This document shows, in pieces, positions 23,439 through 31,874 of a stretch of DNA of 64,000 bases. Below the pieces are notes generated by a model. That model was given only the letters and a program-made list of their open reading frames with translations, made no database searches and was not told the origin of the DNA. Position 1 is the first letter of the stretch. Every line of letters starts with the position of its first letter. The position numbers were made by a program, and so were the translations under genes. The stretch comes from JAWVFM01 sp038237625 (lineage in GTDB: Bacteria; Actinomycetota; Thermoleophilia; Solirubrobacterales; 70-9), in NCBI GenBank assembly GCA_038237625.1, contig JBBRYM010000007.1:1-64000 (forward strand), written 5' to 3'.

Positions 23439-24721
23439 GCCCGCGAATCCAGGCCCTTCGCGAGGGGTGGCGATCGGTGGAGCGGCGCGAGCGACTCATC
23501 CTCGTCGCGGCAATGGCCCTGGCCTTCGCACTGGTGCTGGCCTTCGTGATCGCCAACCGCCACGCCGCCCTCGTCGGCGACGAGCCCGAGTACGACACGC
23601 AGGGAAGGTTCTTCGCTGCCGGTCACTGGTGGTGGTCGACGACACCCTTCGGGGTTGCCCACGCCAGCGCGTGGAAGACCCCCCTCTATCCCGCATGGGT
23701 GGGCCTCTGGTACTCGCTCTTCGGCGCCCATCCTTGGGTCGTCGAGGCGATCCAGGCGGTTCTGGCCTCTGCCACCGTCCTGCTCGCCTGGCTCTTGGCG
23801 CGGCGCTTCTTTGGGCGGCGGGTCGCCATGTGGACGGCCGTCATCGTCTCCGCGTTTCCTTTGATCTGGCAGTACTCGGCGCTGCTTTATCCCGAGGCCC
23901 TCGCCGTTCCGCTCACCCTCGCGATCCTGCTGACGTTCCTGGGCAAGGAAGCGACGACACGACGCGCTGTCGCGACCGGCGCGCTCGTGGGCCTCGCCCT
24001 TCTCGTTCGTCCCAACAGCTTCGTCCTGCTCGCCGCCGCCCTGGCGACATGGGTGCTGGCCGCGGGTTGGCGGCGGGGGCTGGCGTACACGGCCCTCGCC
24101 GCCGGAGTCGCCGTGCTGGTCGTCTCACCCTGGACTCTTCGCAACGCATTGACGAAGGGCATCGGCTTCGTCCCTCTCTCAGTTCAGGACGGCGCGATCT
24201 ACGGGACCTTCAACACGCAAGCCGCCGAGGACCCGAACCTTCCGTGGGCTTGGCGGCCCGTGCTGAGAGATCCTCCTGCGGTCCTCGCTCGTGGCCGTCC
24301 CGTGAGCGATGCCACGCTTCGCTCGGATCTGGTCGATTCCGGCCTCGACTACGTCGCCGCCCACCCCTTCTCGGTCGCCGAAGCGTTCTACTGGAACGGG
24401 CTTTCACGTTTTTGGGACGTACGGCATCCGGGGCATGCGCTCGACGAGGTCCGATTCGTCGGGGGGTCCAAGACCGTGACGGCCATCGGACTCGGGATCT
24501 ACTACCTCCTGCTCCCGCTCGCCGTCCTCGGGCTCTGGAGGATTCGCAAGCGCAGGGAGATCGTGATCCCGCTGGTCTGCCTTGCAGCGGCATCGTCGGT
24601 CGTCTTCACGGTCGCCTCGGAAACCCGGTACAGGGCACCCCTCGAGCCCGTCATCGTCATGCTCGCGGCAGCCGCCGTGGCGGCGCCGGCCTGCGAGGGA
24701 CGCCGGCCGGGGTCTACCTGA
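23435..24721 (+). CDS. GT39-type (ArnT/PMT-like) membrane glycosyltransferase
   Basis: This 428-residue multi-spanning protein has about ten hydrophobic segments. The first extracytoplasmic loop holds the acidic motif LVGDEPEYDTQ, matching the catalytic Asp of GT-C polyprenyl-phosphate-dependent transferases, and PLYPAWVGLWYSLFG follows. It would move a sugar from a lipid carrier, probably made by the GT2 two genes upstream, onto a surface acceptor. The GTG start overlaps the oxidoreductase stop. Its TGA ends at 24721, just 3 bp before the convergent guaA stop and beside the 25-bp repeat. Confidence 0.85.
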   Translation: MSPRIQALREGWRSVERRERLILVAAMALAFALVLAFVIANRHAALVGDEPEYDTQGRFFAAGHWWWSTTPFGVAHASAWKTPLYPAWVGLWYSLFGAHPWVVEAIQAVLASATVLLAWLLARRFFGRRVAMWTAVIVSAFPLIWQYSALLYPEALAVPLTLAILLTFLGKEATTRRAVATGALVGLALLVRPNSFVLLAAALATWVLAAGWRRGLAYTALAAGVAVLVVSPWTLRNALTKGIGFVPLSVQDGAIYGTFNTQAAEDPNLPWAWRPVLRDPPAVLARGRPVSDATLRSDLVDSGLDYVAAHPFSVAEAFYWNGLSRFWDVRHPGHALDEVRFVGGSKTVTAIGLGIYYLLLPLAVLGLWRIRKRREIVIPLVCLAAASSVVFTVASETRYRAPLEPVIVMLAAAAVAAPACEGRRPGST

Positions 24722-24724
24722 CCG

Positions 24725-26341
24725 CTACTCCCACTCGATCGTCGCGGGGGGCTTCGACGAGATGTCGAGCGCCACGCGGTTCACGCCCCGAACCTCGTTG
24801 ATGATCCGGTTCGAAACCCGCTCGAGGAGGTCGTAGGGCAGCCGCGCCCAATCGGCGGTCATCGCGTCCTGCGAGGTCACGGCGCGGATGACGATCGGGT
24901 AGGCGTAGGTGCGTCCGTCCCCCTGGACGCCGACCGAGCGAACAACCGGCAGCACGCAGAACGACTGCCAGAGCTCGCGGTAGAGGCCGGCGGCGCGCAC
25001 CTCCTCCTGGAGGATCGCGTCGGCTTCGCGGAGGATGTCGAGACGCTCGGCGTTGATCTCGCCGCCGACGATGCGGATCGCGAGGCCAGGCCCGGGGAAG
25101 GGCTGGCGCCAGACGATGCGGTCGGGGAGGCCGAGCTCGCTCGCCACAGCGCGGACCTCGTCCTTGAAGAGCATCCGCAGCGGCTCGACGAGCTCGAGGC
25201 CAAGGTCCTCGGGCAGACCGCCCACGTTGTGGTGCGACTTGATCGTGTCGGCGGAGCGGCCGTCGCCGCCGGACTCGATCACGTCCGAGTAGAGCGTGCC
25301 CTGTACGAGGAAGCCTGCATCGTCGAGCTTCTCGGCCTCGGCCTCGAAGACGCGAATGAACTCCTCGCCGATGATCTTGCGCTTGCGCTCGGGCTCGTCC
25401 ACCCCTTCGAGCTTCGTGAGGAATCGCTCCGAGGCATCGACGTGGATGAGGTTGTTGCCGAGGCGCTCGCGGAATGTTTCCACGACCTGAGCGCACTCGC
25501 CCTTTCGCATCATCCCGTGGTCGACCAGCACGCAGGTCAGCTGCTCGCCGATGGCCCTGTGGACGAGCGCCGCAGCTGTCGCCGAGTCGACGCCCCCGGA
25601 GAGCCCGCAGATCACGCGGGCGTCGCCCACCTGGGCCTTGATCCGCGCCACCTGCTCCTCGATCACGGACTCGGGCGACCAGTCGTTACCGCATCCCGCG
25701 ATCTCGTGCAGGAAGCGCTGGAGCACCTCGGTGCCGTACGGGGTGTGTACGACCTCGGGGTGGAACTGGATCCCGTAGAGCCGTGCGTCCTCGCTCTCGA
25801 AGGCTGCGACCGGCGAGCCTGGGCTCGATGCCAGCGGCTTGAAGCCCTCCGGAGCCTCGAAGACGCAATCGCGGTGGCTCATCCAGCACTGCTGCTCCGT
25901 CGGCAGGCCGGCGAGCAGGCGCCCACCGCCGTCGAGGAGGTTCAACTCGGTGCGGCCGAACTCGCCGGCCTCGGCGCCCTCGACGCGCCCGCCGAGGAGC
26001 AGCACCATCGCCTGCATGCCGTAACAGATGCCCAGCACCGGCAGGCCAAGCTCGAGGAGCTCGCGCCGAAGCGGCGGCGCGCCCGCCTCGTAGACCGACG
26101 CGGGGCCGCCCGACAACACCAGCGCCGCCGGCTTGCGAGCCTTGATTTCCTCGAGCGAGATGTCGTGGTGAAGGAGCTCGGCGTAAACCCCGCATTCGCG
26201 AATCCGGCGGGCGATCAGCTGCGAGTACTGCCCGCCGAAGTCGAGGACGAGGACGGTCTGGCCGACGACCTCCGGCTCCGGAGCCGACGACGCGTCGGCG
26301 ACGTCGGGCTCGGGAAGGATCGCGGCCTGGACCTCAGTCAT
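24725..26341 (-). CDS. guaA: GMP synthase (glutamine-hydrolysing)
   Basis: This 538-residue two-domain enzyme converts XMP to GMP. The N-terminal class I amidotransferase has GICYGMQ with nucleophile Cys106 and YGIQFHPEVVHT with the His/Glu pair. The ATP-pyrophosphatase domain has the PP-loop GLSGGVDSATAAALVH. The C-terminal dimerisation domain ends DISSKPPATIEWE, as in most GuaA. ATG 26341 overlaps the end of guaB3 by 8 bp. The N-terminal ~28 residues are an acidic/alanine-rich tail before VLVLDFGGQYSQ. Its 3' end overlaps the 25-bp repeat. Confidence 0.97.
   Translation of the reverse strand: MTEVQAAILPEPDVADASSAPEPEVVGQTVLVLDFGGQYSQLIARRIRECGVYAELLHHDISLEEIKARKPAALVLSGGPASVYEAGAPPLRRELLELGLPVLGICYGMQAMVLLLGGRVEGAEAGEFGRTELNLLDGGGRLLAGLPTEQQCWMSHRDCVFEAPEGFKPLASSPGSPVAAFESEDARLYGIQFHPEVVHTPYGTEVLQRFLHEIAGCGNDWSPESVIEEQVARIKAQVGDARVICGLSGGVDSATAAALVHRAIGEQLTCVLVDHGMMRKGECAQVVETFRERLGNNLIHVDASERFLTKLEGVDEPERKRKIIGEEFIRVFEAEAEKLDDAGFLVQGTLYSDVIESGGDGRSADTIKSHHNVGGLPEDLGLELVEPLRMLFKDEVRAVASELGLPDRIVWRQPFPGPGLAIRIVGGEINAERLDILREADAILQEEVRAAGLYRELWQSFCVLPVVRSVGVQGDGRTYAYPIVIRAVTSQDAMTADWARLPYDLLERVSNRIINEVRGVNRVALDISSKPPATIEWE
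24726..24750. repeat. guaA-proximal 25-bp direct repeat (candidate att site)
   Basis: This is the last 25 bp of the intact guaA gene (from the second base of the stop inward), identical to 16170-16194 and in the same orientation. The 3' end of guaA is an established insertion target for site-specific recombinases of integrative elements. Such insertion restores the gene end on one side and leaves a short copy at the far end. Confidence 0.8.
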
Positions 26342-27539
26342 CCGCGCTGGCGACCGCCTCGGCGACGGCGGCGCGGCCGTTGGAGCCCATGCCGACGGCC
26401 TGTTCGCGCTGGAGCTTCTTGCCCTCGGTCTGAAGCGCGGGCGCCACCATCACCTCGGCGCGCTGGAAGTCGCGGATGTCCTCGTACCCGCAGGTGGCCA
26501 TCGAGGTGCGCAGCGCTCCCATGAGGTTGAAGGTCCCGTCGTTCTCGTGCGCAGGACCGAGGAGGATCTCCTCGAGCGTCCCGTCCTGCTTGGTGGCCAC
26601 GCGAGCGCCGCGAGGAAGTGATGGATGGAACGTGGCCATGCCCCAGTGGAATCCGCGGCCGGGCGCCTCCTTGGCTCGCGCAAGCGGTGAGCCGATCATC
26701 ACGGCGTCGGCGCCGCAGGCGATTGCCTTCGAGACGTCGCCGCCTGTGCGCATGCCGCCGTCGGCAATGACGTTGCAGTACTCGCTGGTCTCCAGCATGT
26801 GCTGGGCACGCGCCGCGGCGACGTCGGCGATCGCTGTGGCCTGGGGGACGCCGATGCCGAGAACGCCACGCGTGGTGCAGGCAGCGCCCGGCCCGACGCC
26901 GACGAGCACACCGACCGCCCCCGTGCGCATCAGGTGCAGACCCGTGGAGAACGAGGCGCAGCCACCGACGACGCACGGAACCGGGACCTCGGCGATGAAC
27001 TCCTTGAGGTTGAGGGGCTCGGAGCGCGTGGAGACGTGCTCGGCGGAGATCACGGTCCCCTGGATCACGAGGATGTCGAGGCCGGCTTCCAGGGCCGTCT
27101 CGTAGTGCTCGGTGACGCGCTGGGGCGTCAGCGAGGCGGCGGCCACCACTCCCTCCGCCTTGATCTCCTCGATCCGCCGGGCGATCAGCTCGGGCTTCAG
27201 GGGCTCGCGGTAGACCTCTTGCATGAGCGAGGTGGCGTGGTGCGGCGGTGCGGCGGCGACCTCCTTCAGCTTCGCGTCGGGATCCTCGTAGCGCGACCAG
27301 ATGCCTTCGAGGTTCAGGACCGCGAGGCCGCCGAGCTTGCCGATCGCAGCCGCCGATCCGGGGCTGACCACGCCGTCCATCGCGGAGGCGAGCAGGGGAA
27401 GCTCGAAGCGGTAGGGGCCAAGCGACCACGAGACATCGACGTCGTCGGGGTCGCGCGTGCGCCGCGATGGCACGATCGCGATGTCGTCGAACCCGTATGC
27501 CCGGCGGCCCTTCTTGCCGCGACCGATCTCTACTTCCAA
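26334..27539 (-). CDS. guaB3: GuaB3 family IMP dehydrogenase-related protein
   Basis: This 401-residue TIM-barrel protein of the IMPDH/GMP reductase superfamily is the actinobacterial and cyanobacterial GuaB3 branch. It lacks CBS domains and carries the catalytic-Cys loop VGPGAACTTRGV, then VIADGGMRTGGDVSKAIACGADAVMIGSPLA. It starts MEVEIGRGKKGRRAYGFDDIA, a GuaB3 hallmark. TTG 27539 is chosen because GGAGG lies about 10 bases upstream. It probably acts in GMP synthesis with guaA, to which it is coupled by an 8-bp overlap. The leader upstream is structured (see next entries). Confidence 0.93.
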   Translation of the reverse strand: MEVEIGRGKKGRRAYGFDDIAIVPSRRTRDPDDVDVSWSLGPYRFELPLLASAMDGVVSPGSAAAIGKLGGLAVLNLEGIWSRYEDPDAKLKEVAAAPPHHATSLMQEVYREPLKPELIARRIEEIKAEGVVAAASLTPQRVTEHYETALEAGLDILVIQGTVISAEHVSTRSEPLNLKEFIAEVPVPCVVGGCASFSTGLHLMRTGAVGVLVGVGPGAACTTRGVLGIGVPQATAIADVAAARAQHMLETSEYCNVIADGGMRTGGDVSKAIACGADAVMIGSPLARAKEAPGRGFHWGMATFHPSLPRGARVATKQDGTLEEILLGPAHENDGTFNLMGALRTSMATCGYEDIRDFQRAEVMVAPALQTEGKKLQREQAVGMGSNGRAAVAEAVASADD

Positions 27540-27593
27540 CGCTTCATCGCCTCCGAGTCGTCAAGGAAATCAGGCTAGGCGCGCTCGCGGACG

Positions 27594-27615
27594 AAAAAAC
27601 CCCGGCAGGCCGGGG
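27594..27615 (-). terminator. Terminator-like hairpin in the guaB3 leader
   Basis: On the minus strand a perfect 6-bp stem CCCCGG/CCGGGG with a 4-base loop is followed directly by six T residues (27594-27599). It lies 55 bp before the guaB3 TTG. It may end the RTX-gene transcript, or act as an attenuator if transcription begins near 27661. Confidence 0.65.
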
Positions 27616-27631
27616 CTCAAATGACGCTGGA

Positions 27632-27673
27632 TGGGCGTTCTTTCGCAGTGTTGCCAACGCCCAGGCGATAATA
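27632..27673 (-). promoter_or_regulatory. Candidate promoter and leader hairpin upstream of guaB3
   Basis: On the minus strand a -10-like TATTAT (27668-27673) is followed by an 8-bp perfect inverted repeat, AACGCCCA at 27656-27663 pairing with TGGGCGTT at 27632-27639. The terminator-like hairpin above comes after it. No good -35 was found. The order promoter, stem, terminator, ribosome site resembles an attenuated leader; no known riboswitch class was recognised. Confidence 0.35.
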
Positions 27674-27716
27674 ACGGAGGTCAACCGCGGCCTTCCCGGG
27701 GATCGACGCCGGTTGC

Positions 27717-28262
27717 CTACCGAATCGACGCGGGGCCGCCGCTGCTGACCGGATGGACGCTTTGCAGCCGCTCGCAGCCGAACTCGCTGTCGTGACCGGG
27801 ACCGCCTGAGCAGCTGTCCCGCCCGACGCCCCCTTTGAAGTGGTCGGCGCCGACCTCGCCGTGGAGATCGTCGCCGCCAGGTCCCCCTCCCAGGAGGTCA
27901 CCCCCCTTTTCGCCGCGCACGAGATCGTTGCCGGGCCCAGCCAGGATCAAGTCGATCGCGTCTCCACCGGAGATATTGTCCCTGCCAGTCCCGCCCTCGA
28001 CGTAGTCGCTACCGCCGTGGCCACAGATGCGATCGTCGCCACCGTAGCCATAGATCACCTGCTTTCCGCGTCCCGCGACGATGACGTCGTTCCCGGGGGT
28101 TCCTTTGATCGTGTTTCCGCTGACAGCGACGACCGAAGGGAACTGCCCAAAGCAACGCTGTTGGCCGCCCACTCCCGCGGTATGCGCAATGGCGACCGCT
28201 ACTGAAGCCGCCGCAACGGTGGCGGCCCACATGAGGGCGACGAGGAAGCTCCGGCGATGCAT
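27717..28262 (-). CDS. Small secreted RTX-type calcium-binding protein
   Basis: This 181-residue protein has an N-terminal signal peptide (residues 1-~26, FLVALMWAATVAAASVAVA). It is followed by a short run of RTX nonapeptide-like repeats: GTPGNDVIVAGRG, YGYGGDDRICGHGGSDYVEGG, GGPGGDDLHGEVGADHFKGG, ending in a Cys-containing GGPGHDSEFGCE. These Gly/Asp repeats bind calcium in a parallel beta-roll. There is no catalytic domain and no type I secretion system nearby. Such short RTX proteins are common cell-surface or exoproteins in Thermoleophilia-like actinomycetes. ATG start. Confidence 0.85.
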   Translation of the reverse strand: MHRRSFLVALMWAATVAAASVAVAIAHTAGVGGQQRCFGQFPSVVAVSGNTIKGTPGNDVIVAGRGKQVIYGYGGDDRICGHGGSDYVEGGTGRDNISGGDAIDLILAGPGNDLVRGEKGGDLLGGGPGGDDLHGEVGADHFKGGVGRDSCSGGPGHDSEFGCERLQSVHPVSSGGPASIR

Positions 28263-28290
28263 CTCCTGGTGTATACCACCGAGCCCACTG

Positions 28291-29238
28291 TCATCCGCCC
28301 ATTCGCCGAATCCAGAATGCCGCGGGCTGGGTATCCGCCCACTCGGGGTCCGGATGCCCGGCGGCGACGCTCGGGATCAATGCACCCAGTCGCTCTCGCT
28401 CGCGCCGATGGAGCGCTGCCACCCCGAGCTTCACCTCCCACTCAGAATTGCCCTGGAGGAATGCCTGGACGAGGTATTGCTCGTTGAAGTAGCTGTCGAA
28501 GTCGTACAGGTAGCGCGGGTACTCGAACGGCAAGAAGACGTCGTGGAATTGGACCCAAACTCCGGCGGCGAGTTGAGGCAGGACCTCCAGGACCAGCCAG
28601 TTGACCTCACTGCCAAGCTTGACGATATGCGAGGTGTCGACGAAGAGGACATCTCCGGCCGCGAGGTCCAGGAAGCGCTCCATCGATAGCTCCCGACAAT
28701 CGCGACGCTCGAGCCTCGTCAAGCCCTCTATCTCGTCGGTAACCAGCGTGCGTGGCGTGGGATCGACAGCGATGAGCTCGGTGCGATGTCCCTCGCCGAG
28801 GTTCGCCATCACCGCGGCAGCGCTGACGATCGTGGAATAGCCGGAGCCGAGCTCGAGCAGCCGACGCGGCCGCAACCAGCGGATTAGGGCATAGAGAAGC
28901 TCAGCATCGCCAGCCTGGTATTGCCCGTTCCAGATGCCGAACCCGTACCGCTCTGCGGCCCGGAGGCCGTCGGGCAACTCACGCAGATACGGCGTGAGCT
29001 CGTTCTCGATGAATTCGATCTGCGACTTGGTATCGACTCCGAACCGGCTCTCCCGTGACCAGATCTCGTCGCCGGGAGGCGGGACTCGGGGGATCGGGCT
29101 GTAGAAGTCCGTCGGCATGACGGCGAGGCCCATTCGGGCCGCCGCCCGGCGTATGAGGAGGTCTGCGCGGGTCTTGGCCGCGAGCCGCAACGCTCGCAGG
29201 CGGTGACGGATCAGGCTCACTCGGGGGGCCCCGAGCAC
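28291..29238 (-). CDS. Class I SAM-dependent methyltransferase, paralogue of 15250-16161
   Basis: This 315-residue protein is homologous over its length to the 15250-16161 product (shared IWNG.YQAGDAELLYAL, LELGSGYST, VDTSH.VKLGSEVNWL, FHDVFLPFEYP and FNEQYL.QAFL). Motif I is LLELGSGYSTIVSAA. GTG 29238 is used; a second GTG about seven codons in is possible, since the N-terminus is variable. Likely a sugar or glycan methyltransferase of the adjoining locus. It is divergent from the next gene at 29292. Confidence 0.82.
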   Translation of the reverse strand: MLGAPRVSLIRHRLRALRLAAKTRADLLIRRAAARMGLAVMPTDFYSPIPRVPPPGDEIWSRESRFGVDTKSQIEFIENELTPYLRELPDGLRAAERYGFGIWNGQYQAGDAELLYALIRWLRPRRLLELGSGYSTIVSAAAVMANLGEGHRTELIAVDPTPRTLVTDEIEGLTRLERRDCRELSMERFLDLAAGDVLFVDTSHIVKLGSEVNWLVLEVLPQLAAGVWVQFHDVFLPFEYPRYLYDFDSYFNEQYLVQAFLQGNSEWEVKLGVAALHRRERERLGALIPSVAAGHPDPEWADTQPAAFWIRRMGG

Positions 29239-29291
29239 CTTACGGAGATGTCCATGTCTAGCCTCAAGCGAGCCAGGCTACCCTTGACACG

Positions 29292-30050
29292 ATGCCTCCG
29301 GAGGGAAGACAGTTGGCCAGCGACGATCCGAGGGCTGCAGCCCTCCCACCACCTGGATCGTTCCAGGACGTTGACCGCGGCGTCTTGCGATCGCCGCCAC
29401 GCTCGCACCACCTCGCCTACATCGCCCGGGAGCTTCCACGGAGGATCGAGCGCCTCGTCCAGCGGTTCGGGCCCGAGCCCGGGTGCCGTGTCCTCGACTA
29501 CGGCTGCGCCGACCGCCCCTACCGCGACTTGTTCCCCGTCCAAAGCGAGTTCATCGGCGCCGATCTCCCGGGGAACACTGCGGCGGAGGTCGTCATCGAT
29601 CCCGATGGCCGTCTACCGCTCAGCGACGCCTCGATGGACTTCGTCCTATCGACTCAGGTGCTCGAGCATGTGGAGGAACCGCAGATCTATCTGTCCGAAT
29701 GCTTCCGCGTGCTCAAGCCGGGGGGCCGACTGTTGCTGTCCACGCACGGAATGATGATGTACCACCCGGATCCGGTGGACTACTGGCGGTGGACCTCCGC
29801 GGGCCTAGCGCACGTGGTGTCTGGGGCCGGGCTGGAAATCCTTCACCTTGAGGGGATCATGGGAATGGCGGCGATCGGCCTTCAACTCTTTCAAGACAGC
29901 ATGCTCAGATTCGTCCCGCGCCCCTTCCGGCCCCTCCTGATCATCGTCAGCCAGACGCTCGTGCAAATCGCAGACCGAGTCGAGAGCGACGAGAGCCGGC
30001 GCCTCAACGCCCTGGTGATCGCCGTGGTAGCTACTAAGCCCGCCGGATGA
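29292..30050 (+). CDS. Class I SAM-dependent methyltransferase
   Basis: This 252-residue protein has motif I RVLDYGCADRPYRDLFP, with DGRLPLSDASMDFVLSTQVLEHV and LKPGGRLLLSTHGMMMYHPDP following. These are the Methyltransf_11 pattern, including a conserved YWRWTSAGL segment seen in glycan-cluster enzymes. It is the first gene of a (+) series of four (two methyltransferases, a sugar O-methyltransferase, GT8), with its TGA overlapping the next ATG (ATGA). Confidence 0.84.
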   Translation: MPPEGRQLASDDPRAAALPPPGSFQDVDRGVLRSPPRSHHLAYIARELPRRIERLVQRFGPEPGCRVLDYGCADRPYRDLFPVQSEFIGADLPGNTAAEVVIDPDGRLPLSDASMDFVLSTQVLEHVEEPQIYLSECFRVLKPGGRLLLSTHGMMMYHPDPVDYWRWTSAGLAHVVSGAGLEILHLEGIMGMAAIGLQLFQDSMLRFVPRPFRPLLIIVSQTLVQIADRVESDESRRLNALVIAVVATKPAG

Positions 30051-30856
30051 CGAAGTTGTTTCGCGCGGGCGCCAGGCGGCTGATCCGTTCGCGGTCGAAG
30101 ACTTCGGGTCCGACGCTCGCCGAGCGCCTCGCTGGCCCCAAGCTGCTGCGCGCGTTCGCCGAATCGCACACCGAGGCGCTCTTCGTCGAGATCGGGTCGA
30201 ACGACGGTGAGCAGCACGATCACCTACGTCCGTTGATCGCTGCGTTCCCGTGGCGGGGTGTCATGGTAGAGCCCGTCCCGTACGTGTTCAGACGACTCCA
30301 GCACAACTACGCATCCTTCGACCGCGTGGCCCTCGAAAACGTCGCGATCGCGGATCACGACGGCTCGCTCCCCTTTTACCACCTGCGCGAGGCGCGGCCG
30401 GGCGAGGTGGATGCGCTGCCTGCTTGGTATGACGGCATCGGCTCGTTCTCCCCCAGCACGGTCCTCAGCCATGCTCGCCACATCCAGGACATCGGCGAAC
30501 GGCTGGTGACCACCATGGTGCCGTGCCTGACCTTCGAATCGCTCTGCGACAAACATCGGATTGAGAGGCTCGATCTCCTGCTCATCGACACCGAGGGATA
30601 CGACGATGAGATCATCAAGCTGATCAATTTTGATCGACATTCCCCTCGGTTGCTCGTCTTCGAGCACTTCCATCTCTCCGAGGCGCGCCGCGACACGTGT
30701 CGTGAAACTCTGAGCGCGGCCGGCTACGAGCTTATGGAAGAGGGCTTCGACACGTGGTGCCTAGGACCAGACGCAACACCGGAGCTTCGGCAGGTGTGGT
30801 CGGCCCTCGAGCCGGCGGTCCCCGCGCTTACCGCGGACGCGCCGCCGAGCGACTAG
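30047..30856 (+). CDS. FkbM family methyltransferase
   Basis: This 269-residue O-methyltransferase of the FkbM type starts its SAM fold with LFVEIGSNDGEQHDHLRPL. It carries MVEPVPYVFRRLQHNY, NVAIADHDGSLPFYHL, the hallmark LDLLLIDTEGYDDEIIKLINF and LLVFEHFHLSEARR. FkbM enzymes methylate hydroxyls on polyketides and on sugars in surface-glycan clusters. ATG 30047 overlaps the preceding stop by 4 bp. Confidence 0.88.
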   Translation: MTKLFRAGARRLIRSRSKTSGPTLAERLAGPKLLRAFAESHTEALFVEIGSNDGEQHDHLRPLIAAFPWRGVMVEPVPYVFRRLQHNYASFDRVALENVAIADHDGSLPFYHLREARPGEVDALPAWYDGIGSFSPSTVLSHARHIQDIGERLVTTMVPCLTFESLCDKHRIERLDLLLIDTEGYDDEIIKLINFDRHSPRLLVFEHFHLSEARRDTCRETLSAAGYELMEEGFDTWCLGPDATPELRQVWSALEPAVPALTADAPPSD

Positions 30857-30863
30857 CCGGCCC

Positions 30864-31871
30864 GTGAATCGGCTGGCATCAAACTTGCGTCGACGATTCC
30901 GAACCCCGTCACGCGTCGACGACCTGCTCGCAGCCGACGACGCTCGCTATCTCAGCTCGGGGTACGACGACTCGGTCCCGCTGCCGGCCTCGGCAGAAGG
31001 GGTGCTGCGTGAGGACAATCCCCGGCTCCAGGACCTGAGTCGACGCTACAGCGCGCTCGACCTCCCGGTTAACTCTGCGTCGCGCTGGAACCAGGAGGCC
31101 GTCGAAACCTTCGTGGATCTCCCCCACTTTCGCGGCGAGTCCCTCTTCACATGGCATTATCGCGAATCCATCCGGGTCACCGAGCTCAAGTACTTCCTCT
31201 TGCTACGGGACGTCGAAGGACACGATCACCTCGGATTGCTCGAGCGCTTCGACGAGGACGGTCTCTTCGGGGCCTGGCGCTTCATGTTCTCCGGCAGACG
31301 GCCGATCAGCCGGGACCTCCTCGACTCGGTCGGCGAGATCTCCTTTCTCGATCGTGCCCTCGGGCTTGGCGACCTCCAAGATATCTCGATACTCGACATC
31401 GGCGCGGGTTACGGGCGGCTCGCCCACCGGATGGCGTCAGCGCTGCCGAACATCGCCGACTACTGCTGCGTCGATGCGATCGCCACCTCGACGTTCTTAA
31501 GCGAGTACTACCTCGCTTACAGGGACGTCGCACCGCCGGCGAGAGTCGTCGCGCTCGACGAGGTCGACGAACTGGAGACCGGCTCCTTCGATCTCGCTTT
31601 GAACATCCACAGCTTCTCGGAATGCACGTACGCCGCCGTGGAGTGGTGGGTCGCCCAGCTCGTGCGTCTCGAGGTCCCCCGGTTCTTCCTGATCCCCAAC
31701 GAGCCTGAGGGGCTACTCACGATGGAGGCGGATGGGAGCCGGCTCGACTTCGCACCCCTCTTGAAGTCGGCCGGCTACCGGCTCGTGCTTCGAGAGCCGA
31801 TGATTAGCGATGTGGCGATACGCGATCTCCTGCAGCTCCATGACCACTTCCACCTGTTCGAACGGACCTGA
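30864..31871 (+). CDS. Putative sugar O-methyltransferase
   Basis: This 335-residue protein has a ~170-residue N-terminal part before the SAM fold. This includes LTYR-like helices and SLFTWHYRESIRVTELKYF. Then comes ISILDIGAGYGRLAHRMASALP (motif I), VDAIATSTFLSEYYL, FDLALNIHSFSECTYAAVEWW and a C-terminal LLQLHDHFHLFER. This layout matches the putative sugar O-methyltransferase family found in polysaccharide loci. GTG start 7 bp after the previous gene. Confidence 0.82.
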   Translation: MNRLASNLRRRFRTPSRVDDLLAADDARYLSSGYDDSVPLPASAEGVLREDNPRLQDLSRRYSALDLPVNSASRWNQEAVETFVDLPHFRGESLFTWHYRESIRVTELKYFLLLRDVEGHDHLGLLERFDEDGLFGAWRFMFSGRRPISRDLLDSVGEISFLDRALGLGDLQDISILDIGAGYGRLAHRMASALPNIADYCCVDAIATSTFLSEYYLAYRDVAPPARVVALDEVDELETGSFDLALNIHSFSECTYAAVEWWVAQLVRLEVPRFFLIPNEPEGLLTMEADGSRLDFAPLLKSAGYRLVLREPMISDVAIRDLLQLHDHFHLFERT

Positions 31872-31874
31872 CAC

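Noticed and set aside
16162..24750. Integrase, transposase or relaxase inside the repeat-bounded segment
   Set aside because: Every substantial reading frame there is accounted for by envelope and sugar genes; no recombinase motifs were seen.
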